A model generated the notes under the pieces. That model searched no databases, was not told where the DNA came from, and was given only the letters and a program-made list of their open reading frames with translations. Shown here one piece after another: positions 1 to 10,636 of a stretch of 64,000 nucleotides of DNA (positions are counted from its first letter, which is position 1; each line of letters begins with the position of its first letter). Origin of the DNA: Typha latifolia (taxonomy: Eukaryota > Streptophyta > Magnoliopsida > Poales > Typhaceae); contig CM034111.1 of the NCBI GenBank assembly GCA_019914945.1, positions 7,936,001 to 8,000,000 on the forward strand, given 5' to 3'. The position numbers were made by a program, and so were the translations under genes.

Positions 1-720
1 TTATAATCTGAAGAACTCGAACGAAAACTTGCTGATTAAGATGCAATCCCGGTCTAACACGATCATCCTGGGCATCCTATGCAAGCACGCCACTTCCCGA
101 ATAAAACTTTCAGCAACCTTTTTCGTTGAAAACAGGTGCGTCAATGCTATGAAATGAGCATATTTGCTCAGTCTATCCACCACAACGAACACCATCGATT
201 ATCCTCAAACCTCTGGCAGCCCCTCGATGAAGTCCATGGAGATGTCCTCCCAAATATGCTATGGTATAGGCAGTGGTTGCAATAGCCCGCTGGCCTTGAG
301 TGTCTCTGATTCGACTCGTTAGCAGATTTGGCATTCACGCACATACTTCTTCACGTCCGTCTTTATCGCTGTCCATGTATAGTTTTGGGCCAGCTGCTTG
401 TAGGAGCGTAATACCCCTTCATGACATACTATAGGAGTATCATGGAAGTGTGCTATCAATTGTCTCCGTAGCTCTTTCTTCTCAGGTACCTTGATTCGCC
501 CGCGCTCGAGTACTAACCCGTCACGCTCCTCGTGCTCGGGGTGGCTTGATGGGTTCTCTCTCAGCTCCTCCATGAGTCAGACCAGATCACTATCCTATGC
601 GCTGGCTCTCCACAGATTTGAGAAGAAAGGAAAGGTGGGTGTCAAGAAAAATGCGAGCTCCCTTGCATCCCCTACGTTTGGAAGTTCAAACAGCGGTTGA
701 CTTCCATCCAGCAGCACTCT
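1..720 (-). pseudogene. A1 integrase fragment (zinc finger and N-terminal core)
   Basis: Minus-strand translation at 319-573 gives the retroviral-type integrase H2C2 zinc finger (HFHDTPIVCHEG ... CQIC). 1-195 gives the start of the catalytic core (VVVDRLSKYAHF, then LDRD, where the second catalytic Asp is kept). A frame break lies between the two blocks at about 196-318. The upstream part (580-720) is the linker that in A2 reads from the protease tail straight into integrase. Integrase joins element cDNA to the host chromosome, but this copy cannot make an intact protein. Confidence 0.85.
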
Positions 721-2518
721 CTAGTCATTCCTCCAAAATGTCAATGTGAGGCTTGTAAAATCAAAGTCACAGGCCCCAAGCTTCAAAGCCATTGAGTCTC
801 AAAATAATGTCAGCACCTCGCAAGGCCAACGGATATAGATCCAATGTGAAAATTTGGCCTTGCACCTTCAACTCCACACCTCCACAAATGAAATCTGCCC
901 GCAATGTGGTGCCGTCTCATTCGTCATGTCAAACCCTTCCGTGAGTTTCGACTCAAGCCCAATCTTCTTAAGAAGCCTCTTGTCAATAAAGTTGTGGGTG
1001 GACCCGGTGTCGATCAAGATTCTCACTATAGTTGTCTTGATTACACCGTTCACCCACAAAGTCCTTGTTGCTGCTGTCCCAGAATAGGCATGGAGGGAGA
1101 TCTTGGCCATCATGTCCTCCACAAGTCGCTCCTCAGCTACTCCTCCTTGATGTCCAGCCACACCTTCATATTCAGCTGCAAACTCACCCTCCACATCCTC
1201 TAATCCTTCTATCAGCATCACCGATCTCATCGGTTTAGCGCAGCGATGTCCGGGTACAAATTTCTCATCACAACGAAAGCATACTCCTTTGGCTCTTTGT
1301 TCCTCCACTTGAGCAAGTGTGAGTGCTCGTCCCGGGCCTCTAGGTGCGTACTTCACATCTTGGGATGGCTTCAGGGGTGCTTGAGGAGGCGCCATTGCAG
1401 CAGCGGTTCTTGGTACTCTGGTAATATTTCCTGCCACTATGGTTGGTTGAGCTTGATTGCGGTTTCCTTGGCTCATCCAGTTCTACTTTAGATATAACTT
1501 CATGGCTCAGTGTTTGTCTTCCATGAGCACTGCTTCTTCAAATGCCTCCTTTAAGGTTCTAGGCTGTAAAGCCCTCACGTCGGCTTGTATGTCTCCCCGC
1601 AGCCCAGAGATGAAGGTGCTGCGAAGTTGCTAATCCGTCCTTGGGGGTTGGCATCAGCTCTTAGCCTCTCAAATTCTTCTTGGTATGCCCCAACCGTGGT
1701 CTTTTGCACCATCTTTGAGAGGAGAGCATCGAAGTCTTCATACCCTGATGCTCCAAATCGCCACGTGATATCGGCGCAAAAGTCAACCCAAGTTTTGATA
1801 GCCTCATTGGCATTGGCTGCTCGAAACTAATGAAGTGCCACATCTTCAAGGTGAAAGCTCACAAGCGTCACCTTATATTCTTTCGTCGTACCCTGGTATG
1901 CGAAGAATTGCTCCGCCCTATACAATCAATCAATCAATCGGATCGCCACCTTTGAACTTGGGAAATTCAAGATGCACGATTTGCCCATGGATGTCATTGT
2001 CTCGATCTGGATCATGTCCAAGTCCTTGTCTAACCGGAGGAGGATGCACCATGATTGGTTGATGATCCCTCTTTCGATTTTGATTAACTCGCCGCGGTTC
2101 CAGTTCATATTGCCCCGCGCATGGATCTAGATCTCCAAGGTGATCTCCATAGTGGTTCTCTTGCTTGTCTCTGCCCATAAGGGGGTGGCAGCAGCAGCTC
2201 TTGTCGTTGCAAATTCTGAACCGATGGCGGCGTATTCATGGCAGTGGACTCGCGCCGTGGGGTCGATGGTGCATTCCCGTTCGCCATGGCTTCCCTTGTC
2301 GCCCATAATTCCCACATCATCTCCATCATCATCTAATTGTTGATGGCCAGTTGTTTAGAAAGAGACCCCAACACGGCTTGAACACTAGGCTCTTTCGTAT
2401 TCCGATTTGGTCGAGCAGTTCCGCGGGTGGAAGTCTCCGCAACCATTTCCCCCTCCTCTATTAGGAGAATTTCTTCTTCCTCATCTCATTGTGTAGCCAT
2501 GGCTTTGGTTGTCGTCAT
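721..2518 (-). pseudogene. A1 gag and aspartic protease, broken
   Basis: The minus-strand ATG at 2518 opens the gag reading MTTTKAMA, as in the other A copies. The capsid-like region follows in shifted frames (about 1500-2340). The 202-residue block at 868-1476 holds a CCHC-type zinc knuckle (CFRCDEKFVPGHRC) and a protease with the catalytic LIDTGSTHNF motif. Gag would form the cytoplasmic particle and protease would mature it. Frameshifts near 1490, 1850 and 2100 make it non-functional. Confidence 0.8.
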
Positions 2519-2544
2519 AGGAAGCACGTGTCTGAGGAATAGTG

Positions 2545-2556
2545 GCTCTGATACCA
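2545..2556 (-). other. A1 primer binding site (initiator tRNA-Met)
   Basis: The reverse complement reads TGGTATCAGAGC, the standard plant retrotransposon site complementary to the 3' end of initiator tRNA-Met, three bases from the LTR edge at 2560. A1 has a single copy, unlike A2 and A5. Confidence 0.9.
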
Positions 2557-2559
2557 GCT

Positions 2560-3472
2560 TGATACGATCTCCCCTTTTGGCCAAGGCTCGATCTATTCCG
2601 ATTTTCAGATCTTGACAAGATCTAATACGAAACTTTAGAAATAGATCCCGAAAGATGCTGCCGTCGGATCGATGTGAGATTTTGATATGTTGTAGCCCCA
2701 GAAAAAAGATTTCGAACAAATTAAGTTTGAAGAAATCGCATGTTGGGATCTCGAGATATAGTCTAATTAGTGGATGAACATCGGAGAGTCTATCTTAGGA
2801 TCCGTGGATGGAGGCACGAGATACTAGATAATGGTGGATGGTGGTGGACCGGCGTTAATGGGGTGGCACCGGTGAAAAAGTGGAGGTGGAAGGGTTATGG
2901 GAGATGGAAGGATTAGGGCAAGTGATGGATAGATTGGAAGAAGGGGGAGGAGTGGGCCGCACCTAACGGACTATGGTGACTTGCCGGTCGAGGGAGGCTA
3001 GAAGAGGCAACGCGGGGGAACGAGAGAACGGGAGAGAAGAAGATGGAGGCAAGGCAAAACTCAATTCATTCCATAATGATTCCATGGTTACCATCCACAC
3101 CTTTAGAGGCTAACAAAATAATTCAAAAATGGCAATTATTAACCCTAAATAGTACATTTCCGCTGACCGCATTCGAACACGCTCGATCGCGTTCGAACGC
3201 ACATATTTTGCACTTCTCTAGATGTGCGAACACGATGCAGACATTCGCAGGCGCATTCGAATGCGGCGTTCGAACGCACATTTCACACTCTCTGGATGTG
3301 CAAACTTGATGCAGGCATTCACAAGCGTGTTTGAACGCACTCTACCCACATTCGAACACGACATACAAAAAACTTATTTATTTTTAAGAATTAAACACTA
3401 AAAGTAGAGACAAAGACATCCCTAAAGTGTATCCATGCTTGAGACGACATTGGTGAAGTCCGAATTGTATCA
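2560..3472 (-). repeat. Family A LTR (5' LTR of A1)
   Basis: A 913-bp LTR with TGATAC...GTATCA-type termini. On the minus strand it holds the TTCGAACG palindrome cluster (3165-3365 in + coordinates). It is followed towards the gag side by the pyrimidine/purine-rich leader (cctccttcgtcttc-like on the minus strand), shared with A2, A3, A4 and A5. Confidence 0.85.
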
Positions 3473-3559
3473 AGGACTAGGGTGAGTGGCCGGTCGAGGG
3501 AGGCTAGAAGTAGCAATACCAGGTAATGAGAGAATGAGAGAGAAGAAGATGAAGGAGGC
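3473..3559 (-). repeat. Left piece of the A3 3' LTR, between nested elements
   Basis: These 87 bases match the interior of the family A LTR in minus orientation (compare 2968-3050). They are stranded between A1 and A2. With 8842-9234 they are the remains of one LTR split by the two insertions. Confidence 0.75.
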
Positions 3560-4499
3560 TGATACGATTCGGACTTCACCGACGTCGTCTCGAGCATGGA
3601 TTCACTTTAGGAGTGTTTTTATTTCATGTTTTAGTCTTTAATTTCCATTAAAATAAGTTTTCTGTAAGTCGCGTTCGAACGCGGGTGGAGTGAGTTCGAA
3701 CACGGTTTGTGAACGGGGTTGTGAACGTGGAGAAAAGAATGTACTGTGCGTTCGAACGCGGTGCGTTCGAACGCACTGTGAACGCCTGCATCGCGTTCAC
3801 AAATATCGACAGGCGCGTTCGATCACGCGTTCGAACGCCTGCATCGCGTTCGCAAATCCAGAAGAGCTAATTCGGTGCGTTCGAACGCGGTCGGGCGAGT
3901 TCGAACGCGGTCGGCGAAAATTGTGTTTTAGGGTTAATTTGAGTTGTTGGTTAGCCTATAAAAGGATTTGTAGGGCAACCAAAGTTATCATTGATTATTG
4001 AGATTGAGTTTTGCCTTGCCTCCTTCGTCTTCTTCGCTCCCGTTCTCTCAATCCCCGGCGACGCCGCTTCTAACCTCCCTCGTCCGGCTAATCACCCTAG
4101 TCCCTTAGTGGTGGCTCTCTTCTCCCCTTTCGTCCAATCTATCCAACACTTGCCCTAATCCTTTGATCAACCACAACCGTTCCACCATCACTTTTCACCG
4201 GTGCCACCACATTAACGCCGGTCCACCACCATCCACCATTACCTAGGATCACGTGCCTCCATCCACGGATCCAAAACAGATCACCTGACCTTCGTCCAGT
4301 AAACGGACGATATCTCGAGATCCCCAACTTCGATTTGCCTAAAACTTGATTTGTTGGAAAGCTCTTTTACGAGGCTACAACATATCAAAATCCCACGACG
4401 ATCCGAGGACAGCATATTTTGGGATCTAATTTCAAAGTTCCGTGCCAGATCGTATCAAGCTGGTATCAGAGCCTTAGCCCCAAAGAGAAGATCGTATCA
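3560..4499 (+). repeat. A2 5' LTR, with an internal primer-binding-site copy
   Basis: Starts TGATACGATTC, ends AGATCGTATCA. The palindrome cluster lies at about 3672-3912 and a TATAAAAG box at 3957-3964, so the cluster occupies the U3 enhancer position. Near the 3' end the LTR terminus ATCGTATCA occurs twice, at 4449-4457 and 4491-4499, 42 bp apart, with a full TGGTATCAGAGC between them. Because the 3' LTR has the same 940-bp extent, the inner copy is now a stable part of the LTR. Confidence 0.9.
3957..3964 (+). promoter_or_regulatory. TATA box of A2 5' LTR
   Basis: TATAAAAG lies just downstream of the palindrome cluster. The same box recurs at 8299, 34009 and 37272 in other family A LTRs, always at the same place. 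Confidence 0.6.
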
Positions 4500-4502
4500 A
4501 GC

Positions 4503-4514
4503 TGGTATCAGAGC
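4503..4514 (+). other. A2 primer binding site (true copy)
   Basis: TGGTATCAGAGC three bases after the LTR end at 4499. An identical site lies 42 bp upstream at 4461-4472 inside the LTR. Confidence 0.9.
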
Positions 4515-4540
4515 CACCTTTCCTCGGACAAGCGCTTCCA

Positions 4541-6027
4541 ATGACGACAACCAGATCCATGGCTGCACGGCGAGATGATGAAGAAGAGATTCTCCCAATA
4601 GAGGAGGGGGAAACGATTGCAAGGACTTCCACCCGTGGAACCGCCCGATCTAATTAGAATACGGAAGAACCTAGCGTTCAAGCCATGTTGGGGTCTATTT
4701 CAGAGCAATTGGCCATCAACAACCAGATGATGATGGAGATGATGCGGGAACTACGGGCGAACGGGAAAGCACCATCGACCCCACGACGCGAGTCCACCCC
4801 CTTGAACCCACCGCCACCGGTTCAGCCTTTGCAACCACAAGAGCCGCCGCTACCACCACCCTATGGGCGAGAGGCAAGCAAGGATGGTTACACCAGTCCC
4901 AGTTGCGGTGAACCCATCCGACGGGTGAACCACTATGGAGACCGCCTTGGAGATCAAGATCCGTGGGCGGGTCAATACGATCCGGAACCACAACAATTTA
5001 ATCAAAACTGAAGGAGGGATCATCAACCCTTCATGGTGCATCCTCCCCCGGTTAGACAAGGACATGATCCGGAACGAGACAATGGCATCCGTGGACAAGT
5101 CATGCGTCTCGAATTCCCCAAGTTCAAAGGTGGCGACCCGATCAATTGGTTGTATAGGGCGGAGCAATTCTTTGCATACCAAGGAACGGCGGAAGAGTAC
5201 AAGGTGACGCTTGCGAGCTTCCACCTTGAGGATGCGGCGCTTCATTGGTTTCGAGCAGCCAATGCCACTGAGGCTATCGAAACTTGGGCTAAATTTTGCG
5301 TCGATATCACACGGCGATTTGGAGCATCGGGATATGAAGACTTTGATGCTCTCCTCTCAAAGACGGTGCAAAAGACCACGGTTGGGTCATACCAAAAAGA
5401 ATTTGAGAGGATTAGTAGCCGATGTCATCCACCATGGACGGATCAAGAACTTCGCAAAGACCTTCATCTCCGGGCTGCGGGGGTGACATACAAGCCGATG
5501 TGAGGGCTTTAAGGCCTAGAACCTTAAAGGAGGCCTTCGAAGATGCGGTGCTTATGGAAGACAAACATAGGGCCATGAAGATACACTTGAAACAGAGTTG
5601 GATGAGCCAAGGAAGCTGCAATCAAGCTCAACCAAACATAGCGGCGGGAAATACTATCGGAATACCAAGGGTTGCTGCCACAGTGGTACCTCCTCGAGCA
5701 CCCTTGAAGCCATCCCAAGATGTGAAGTATGCACCTAGAGGTCCGGGACGAGCACTCACACCAGCCCAAGTAGAAGAAAGAAGAGCCAAGGGCCTATGCT
5801 TCCGTTGTGATGAAAAGTTTGTACCCGGGCATCACTGCGCTAAACCGATGGGATCGGTGATGCTAATCGATGGATTGGAGGAAGCGGAGGACGAGTTTGC
5901 AGCTGAAGGTGCAGATGTGGCTGGACATCAAGGAGAAGAAACTGAGGAGCAACCCGTGGAGGACATGATAGCCGAAATCTCCCTCCACGCCTATTCGGGG
6001 ACAGCTGCGCCAAAACCTTGCGGGTAA
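4541..6027 (+). pseudogene. A2 gag with zinc knuckle, frameshifted
   Basis: Starts at ATG 4541 (MTTTRSMAARRDDEEE). An in-frame stop follows near 4654 and another near 5010. 5033-5503 encodes the retrotransposon gag capsid-like domain (EFPKFKGGDPINWLYRAEQF; FHLEDAALHWF; WAKFCVDITRRFG). 5422-6027 continues in another frame with the knuckle CFRCDEKFVPGHHC near residue 130. Gag would package element RNA in the cytoplasm. The frame changes make this copy non-coding as a whole, although long segments remain open. Confidence 0.85.
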
Positions 6028-6500
6028 ACGGGGTAGTCAAGAAAACCACAAAGTGAGAATCTTGATTGACACCGGATCCACCCACAACTTCATTGACAAG
6101 AGGCTCCTTAGGAAGATTGGGCTCGAGTCGGAACCCACGGAAGGGTTCGATGTGACGATCGGAGATGGCACCACATTGCGAGCGATTCTATTTGTGGAGG
6201 TGCGGAATTGAAGGTGCAAGGCCAAACTTTCACATTGGATCTTTATCCGTTGGCCTTGCAAGGTGCCGATATTGTTTTGGGGACCCAATGGCTTCAAGCT
6301 TGGGGCCCGTGACATTTGATTTTACAAGCCTCACATTGACGTTTTGGAGAAATGACAAGAGAGTGCCGCTAGATGGAAGCCAACCGCTACTTGAACTTCC
6401 AAATGAAGGGGTCGCAAGGGAGCTCGCTTCTTTCTCGGCGCCCACCTTTCCTTTCTTCTCAGATCTGCGGAGAGCTAGTGCAGAGGATAGTGAGCTGGTC
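6028..6500 (+). pseudogene. A2 aspartic protease and truncated linker
   Basis: After a frame change near 6027 the sequence encodes a retroviral-type protease with ILIDTGSTHNFIDKRLL (D at about 6068) and the later LQGADIVLGTQWL strand. The protease tail (DGSQPLLELPNEG) then joins the pre-integrase linker (ARELASFSAPTFPFF) at about 6395-6430. In A3 the same two points are separated by about 1.4 kb encoding reverse transcriptase and RNase H. Confidence 0.85.
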
Positions 6501-7574
6501 CAACTCATGGAGGAGTTGAGAGAGAACCCCTTAAGCCACCCCGAGCACGAGGAGCGCGATGGGTTAGTACTAGAGTGCGGGCGAATCAAGGTACCCCGGA
6601 ACGAAGAGCTACGGAGACTATTGATGGCACACTTCCATGATACTCCTATAGCAGGGCATGAAGGGGTATTACGTACCTACAAGCGGCTGGCCCAAAACTG
6701 TACATGGACAGCGATGAAGACGGACGTGAAGAAGTATGTGCGTGAATGTCAAATCTGCCAACGAGTCAAATCGGAGGCACTCAAGCCTAGCGGGCTGCTA
6801 CAACCACTACCTATACCAGAGCGTATTTGCGAGGATATCTCCATGGACTTCATCGAGGGGCTGCCGGAGGTTCGGGGACAATCGGTGGTGTTGGTTGTGG
6901 TCGATAGACTGAGCAAATATGCTCATTTCATAACATTGTCTCACCCGTTTTCAGCAAAAAGGGTTGCTGAAATTTTTGTTCGGGAAGTGGCACGCTTGCA
7001 TGGGATGCCTAGGACGATCGTGTCAGACCGGGATCGCATCTTCATCGGTGAGTTTTGGTCCGAGTTCTTCAGATTGCAAGGGACTCAAATCAACCTGAGT
7101 TCAGCTTATCACCCCGAGACAGATGGCCAAACCGAGGTGGTGAATCGCGGATGGAGCAATACTTGCGATGCTTTGTGGCGGAACGACCAAGGGATTGGGT
7201 CAAATTCCTTCCATGGGCTGAGTGGTCATACAATACGACTCATCACTCTAGCATCGGCATGACCCCTTTGAGGCGGTTTATGGGCGCACTCCCCCGTCTT
7301 GCGTGCCTATGATAGACTCGCGGCGGCGGATAGGACCGAGCTTGACTTGGAGCTTGCTGATCGAGATGAAACATTGAGACTGCTCAAGACTCACCTAGCC
7401 ACAGCCCAAAACCGCATGAAGCAAACTCATGACAAAGGCCGACGTGAGCGAGAATTTGAGGTGGAACAATTGGTGTTCGTTCGAGCTCAACCGTATTGGC
7501 AATCCACATTGAGACCAATTTTGAACCAAAAGTTGGGTTACAAGTACTACGGTCCGTACCGAGTGCTACAATGA
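6501..7574 (+). pseudogene. A2 integrase, core nearly intact
   Basis: The open frame 6165-7262 contains the zinc finger (HFHDTPIAGHEG ... CQIC) and a complete-looking DDE core: D in MDFIEGLP (about 6844), D in IVSDRDRIF (about 7025) and E in HPETDGQTEVVNR (about 7125). A frameshift near 7150 moves the rest to 7055-7312 and then 7299-7574 (YNTTHHSSIG, DRLAAADRTELDLEL, then VEQLVFVRAQPY). Integrase inserts the cDNA; this is the best preserved integrase in the window. Confidence 0.88.
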
Positions 7575-7874
7575 ATCGGTCCAGTAGCTTACCGGTTGGA
7601 CCTACCTGAAGGAACCAGGATACATCCGGTCTTCCATGTATCAGCATTGAAGGCCCAGATCGGGCCTAACCAGGTGGTGGGTTCGGCCTTACCCAAACTA
7701 ATGGAGGAGGATGGCCCCACTGAACCGGTCCGAGTATTAGACCGTAGGAGAAGACGCCATGGGACCAGATTAGAGACTGAAGTGCTAATTGAGTGGCTGG
7801 GCAAACCTACTGACGAGTCTACCTGGGAGCTAGAGTCAGATATCATGGATCGCTTTCCGAACTTCAAACCTTGA
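7575..7874 (+). pseudogene. A2 chromodomain
   Basis: The block 7596-7874 (92 residues) encodes LDLPEGTRIHPVFHVSALK followed by the chromodomain signature EVLIEWLGKPTDESTWE and a DRFPNF tail. A stop (TGA at 7573) separates it from the integrase C-terminus. In chromoviruses this domain directs integration towards particular chromatin marks. Confidence 0.85.
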
Positions 7875-7901
7875 GGACAAGGTTGCGGAAGCATGGTGGA
7901 T

Positions 7902-8841
7902 TGATACGATTCGGACTTCACCGACGTCGTCTCGAGCATGGATTCACTTTAGGAGTGTTTTTATTTCATGTTTTAGTGTTTAATTTCCATTAAAATAAGT
8001 TTTCTGTAAGTCGCATTCGAACGCGGGTGGAGTGAGTTCGAACGCGGTTTGTGAACGGGGTTGTGAACGTGGAGAAAAGAATGTACTGTGCGTTCGAACG
8101 CGGTGCGTTCGAACGCACTGTGAACGCCTGCATCGCGTTCGCAAATACCGACAGGCGCGTTCGATCACGCGTTCGAACGCCTGCATCGCGTTCGCAAATC
8201 CAGAAGAGCTAATTCGGTGCGTTCGAACGAGGTCGGGCGAGTTCGAACGCGGTCAGCGAAAATTGTGTTTTAGGGTTAATGTGAGTTGTTGGTTAGCCTA
8301 TAAAAGGATGTGTTGGGCAACCAAAATTATCATTGATTATTGAGATTGAGTTTTGCCTTGCCTCCTTCGTCTTCTTCGCTCCCGTTCTCTCAATCCCCGG
8401 CGACGCCGCTTCTAACCTCCCTCGTCCGGCTAATCACCCTAGTCCCTTAGGGGTGGCCCTCTTCTCCCCCTTCGTCCAATCTATCCAACACTTGCCCTAA
8501 TCCTTCCATCAACCACAACCGTTCCACCATCACTTTTCACCGGTGCCACCACATTAACGCCGGTCCACCACCATCCACCATTACCTAGGATCACGTGCCT
8601 CCATCCACGGATCCAGAACAGATCACCTGACCTTCGTCCACTAAACGGACGATATCTCGAGATCCCCAACTCCGATTTGCCTGAAACTTGATTTGTTGGA
8701 AAGCTCTTTTACGAGGCTACAACATTTCAAAATCTCACATCGATCCGACGACAGTATATTTTGGGATCTAATTTCAAAGTTCCGGGCCAGATCGTATCAA
8801 GCTGGTATCAGAGCCTTAGCCCCAAAGAGAAGATCGTATCA
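7902..8841 (+). repeat. A2 3' LTR
   Basis: Starts at TGATACGATTC after the purine-rich tract ending gcatggtggat. Exact GCGTTCGAACGC copies lie at 8090-8101, 8105-8116 and 8169-8180; a TATAAAAG box lies at 8299-8306. The two termini ATCGTATCA at 8791-8799 and 8833-8841 are 42 bp apart, as in the 5' LTR. Confidence 0.92.
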
Positions 8842-9234
8842 GAGGCTAGGGCAAAACTCAATTTATTCAATAGTGATTCCATGATTGCCATCCACACTTT
8901 TAGAGGCTAACCAAATAATTCAAAAATGGCAATTATTAACCCTAAAACAGTAGATTTTAACTGACCACGTTTGAACGCATATTTTGCGTTCTCTGTATAT
9001 ATGCGAATGCGATGCAAGCATTCACAGGCGAGTTTGAACGCACATTTTGCACTCTCTGTATGTGCGAACCTGATGCAAGTATTAACAAGCGCGTTCAAAT
9101 GCACTCCACCCGCGTTCGAACATGACATACGGAAAACTTATTGTTCTATGAATTAAATAATAAAACAAGAGTAAAAGACACCCCTAAAGTGTATCCATGC
9201 TCAAGACGAGATCACTAGAGTCCAAATCGTATCA
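8842..9234 (-). repeat. Right piece of A3 3' LTR
   Basis: Continues the LTR interrupted by A2 and starts with the second GAGGC. It carries minus-orientation palindrome derivatives (8960-9125) and ends at AATCGTATCA (9234), right beside the A3 polypurine tract. Confidence 0.85.
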
Positions 9235-9261
9235 ATCTACCACGCTTCCGCAACCTTGTCC

Positions 9262-9945
9262 TCAAGGTGTGCAATTAGGGAAGCGATCATTGAACTCTAA
9301 CTCAAGCTCCTCCATGACTTGATCCTCTGCGCTAGTTCCCCACATATCTGAAAATAGAGGAAGGGCTGGTGCTGAAAAGGATGCGAGCTCACTTGTGCCC
9401 GGTTGGTGAGAAAGGGCATCGGCCACTCGGTTCTCGATCCCATTTTTGTAGACTAGCTCGTAGTCATACCCAAGGAGTTTCATGACCCACCAATGTTATT
9501 CTAGGGTGTGCACACATTGCTCCATGAATTAGGGTAAGCTACGCTTGTCCGTGCGGATAGTAAACTATTGGCCAATCAAGTAGGGTCGCCATTTAGTGAC
9601 GGCGTGTAGAATTGCTAGCATTTCGCGCTCATAGGTGGATAGCTGTCGCGACTGGTTCAACAATGCCTTGCTCATATAAGCCATGGGCCTTCCCTCTTGC
9701 ATCAATACAGCTCCAATGCCTTCACCCGAAGCGTCGCATTCCACCACGAAGGGCTTGCTGAAATTCGGCATAGCCAAAATCGGTGCAGTAGACATAGCTG
9801 TCCTCAATGCTTCAAAAGCCTCCATCGCCTTGCTCGTCCATTGAAAGCCCCCTTTTCTCAGTAAGGAGGTCAGCGGGGCAGCAATCTTGCCATAGTTGGC
9901 AATGAATCGCCAATAGTACCCCGTCAACCCAAGTAATCCCCTCAA
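9262..9945 (-). pseudogene. A3 RNase H region with integrase-deletion junction
   Basis: 9565-9945 encodes the RT thumb and RNase H start (GLLGLTGYYWRFI, FVVECDASGEGIGAVL with the catalytic Asp, YEREMLAILHAV). After stops near 9500-9560, 9262-9483 gives the RNase H tail (YDYELVYKNGIENRVADALS). It then joins MEELELEFNDRFPN, which fuses the pre-integrase linker to the chromodomain tail. The junction near 9300 is the same as in A5 (about 36835). Confidence 0.85.
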
Positions 9946-10049
9946 TTCCCGCTAATTAGTGGGAATCGGTCAGTCCACCATATTTTTGCTCTTGCTTGGA
10001 TCAACTTCCACTCTTCTCGCTGAGATTATATGACCCAAGTACTCCACTC

Positions 10050-10636
10050 GTGGCTCACCCCATAGGCATTTGCTCATCTTGACTTTTAACTAGTTTTGTC
10101 GCAAGATATTCACCACCTCACGCACATGCCGCAAGTGCTTGCTCCAATTCCTGCTATACACTAGAATATCGTCAAAGAAGATGAGCACGTACCGACGCAA
10201 GAGCGGGCAAAAAAGGTCATTCATTAGCCCTTGACAGGTAGTTGGTGCATTGGTGAGCCCAAACGGCATGACTCGGAACTCATAGTGGCCGTCGTGAGTT
10301 TGAAACGTCGTTTTGTGCACATCTTCTGGGTCGACGTGGATTTGATGGTACCTTGCTCGTAAGTCAAGTTTTCTGAAGTAATCTGACTCTGTAAGTTCAT
10401 CCAGCAACTCCTTGATCACCGGTATTGGGTATCAGTCTTTGACGGTGATCACATTCAAGGCTCGGTAGTCGACGCAAAACCGCCAACTCCCATCTTTCTT
10501 TCGAGCCAGCAACATCGACGATGAGTAAGCACTTCTACTCGGTTAAATAATCCCTTGCTCTAGCATTTCCACCATCAACTTACTGATCTCCTCCTTCTGG
10601 ACATGCGGGTACTGATAAGGTTGAACATTTGCTGGT
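10050..10636 (-). pseudogene. A3 reverse transcriptase
   Basis: 10090-10419 encodes the palm domain ([48 protein letters not shown]), with the FDD variant of the YxDD active site intact. Upstream (10420-10636) are the PYQYPHVQKEEI and FCVDYRALN blocks, interrupted by stops. The enzyme would copy element RNA into cDNA using the Met-tRNA primer. It is the best preserved family A reverse transcriptase here. Confidence 0.87.

Larger units (their letters stand above)
1..3472 (-). mobile_element. Family A Ty3/gypsy element A1 (5' part; continues beyond window start)
   Basis: Reading on the minus strand: 5' LTR at 2560-3472, initiator-Met primer binding site at 2545-2556, gag from the ATG at 2518, zinc knuckle and protease near 870-1476, then directly the integrase zinc finger and the start of the integrase core to position 1. 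The 3' end lies outside the window. There is no reverse transcriptase or RNase H between protease and integrase; the junction lies near 640-700 and matches that of A2. Several frames are broken, so it is a defective copy. The five bases after the LTR (3473-3477, AGGAC) are a candidate target duplication whose partner would be left of the window. The host sequence there is the 3' LTR of A3. Confidence 0.85.
3560..8841 (+). mobile_element. Complete-ended family A element A2 (lacks RT and RNase H)
   Basis: Both LTRs are 940 bp (3560-4499 and 7902-8841) and are flanked by a perfect 5-bp target duplication, GAGGC (3555-3559 and 8842-8846). By eye the LTRs differ at about 26 positions (near 3 percent) with no length change, so the insertion is fairly young. 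Internal order is primer binding site, gag, zinc knuckle, protease, integrase, chromodomain, polypurine tract. Reverse transcriptase and RNase H are absent: the protease tail runs straight into the pre-integrase linker near 6395-6430. It sits in the 3' LTR of A3. Its C-terminal chromodomain places it among the chromoviruses. Confidence 0.93.

Noticed and set aside
3690..4001. 103-codon Arg/Cys/Thr-rich frames over the palindrome clusters (also near 8032, 15813, 33705, 37032)
   Set aside because: They come from GCGTTCGAACGC repeats being open on several frames and both strands, and they lie in LTR U3 regions. Not proteins.
4503..4514. tRNA-like match at the many TGGTATCAGAGC sites
   Set aside because: Only the 12-base primer complement is present, with no tRNA body. 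No tRNA gene was recognised in the window.
7995..8262. Short palindromic repeats resembling a CRISPR array
   Set aside because: Spacing is irregular, spacers are themselves repeated, the repeats sit inside LTRs, and the genome is a plant.
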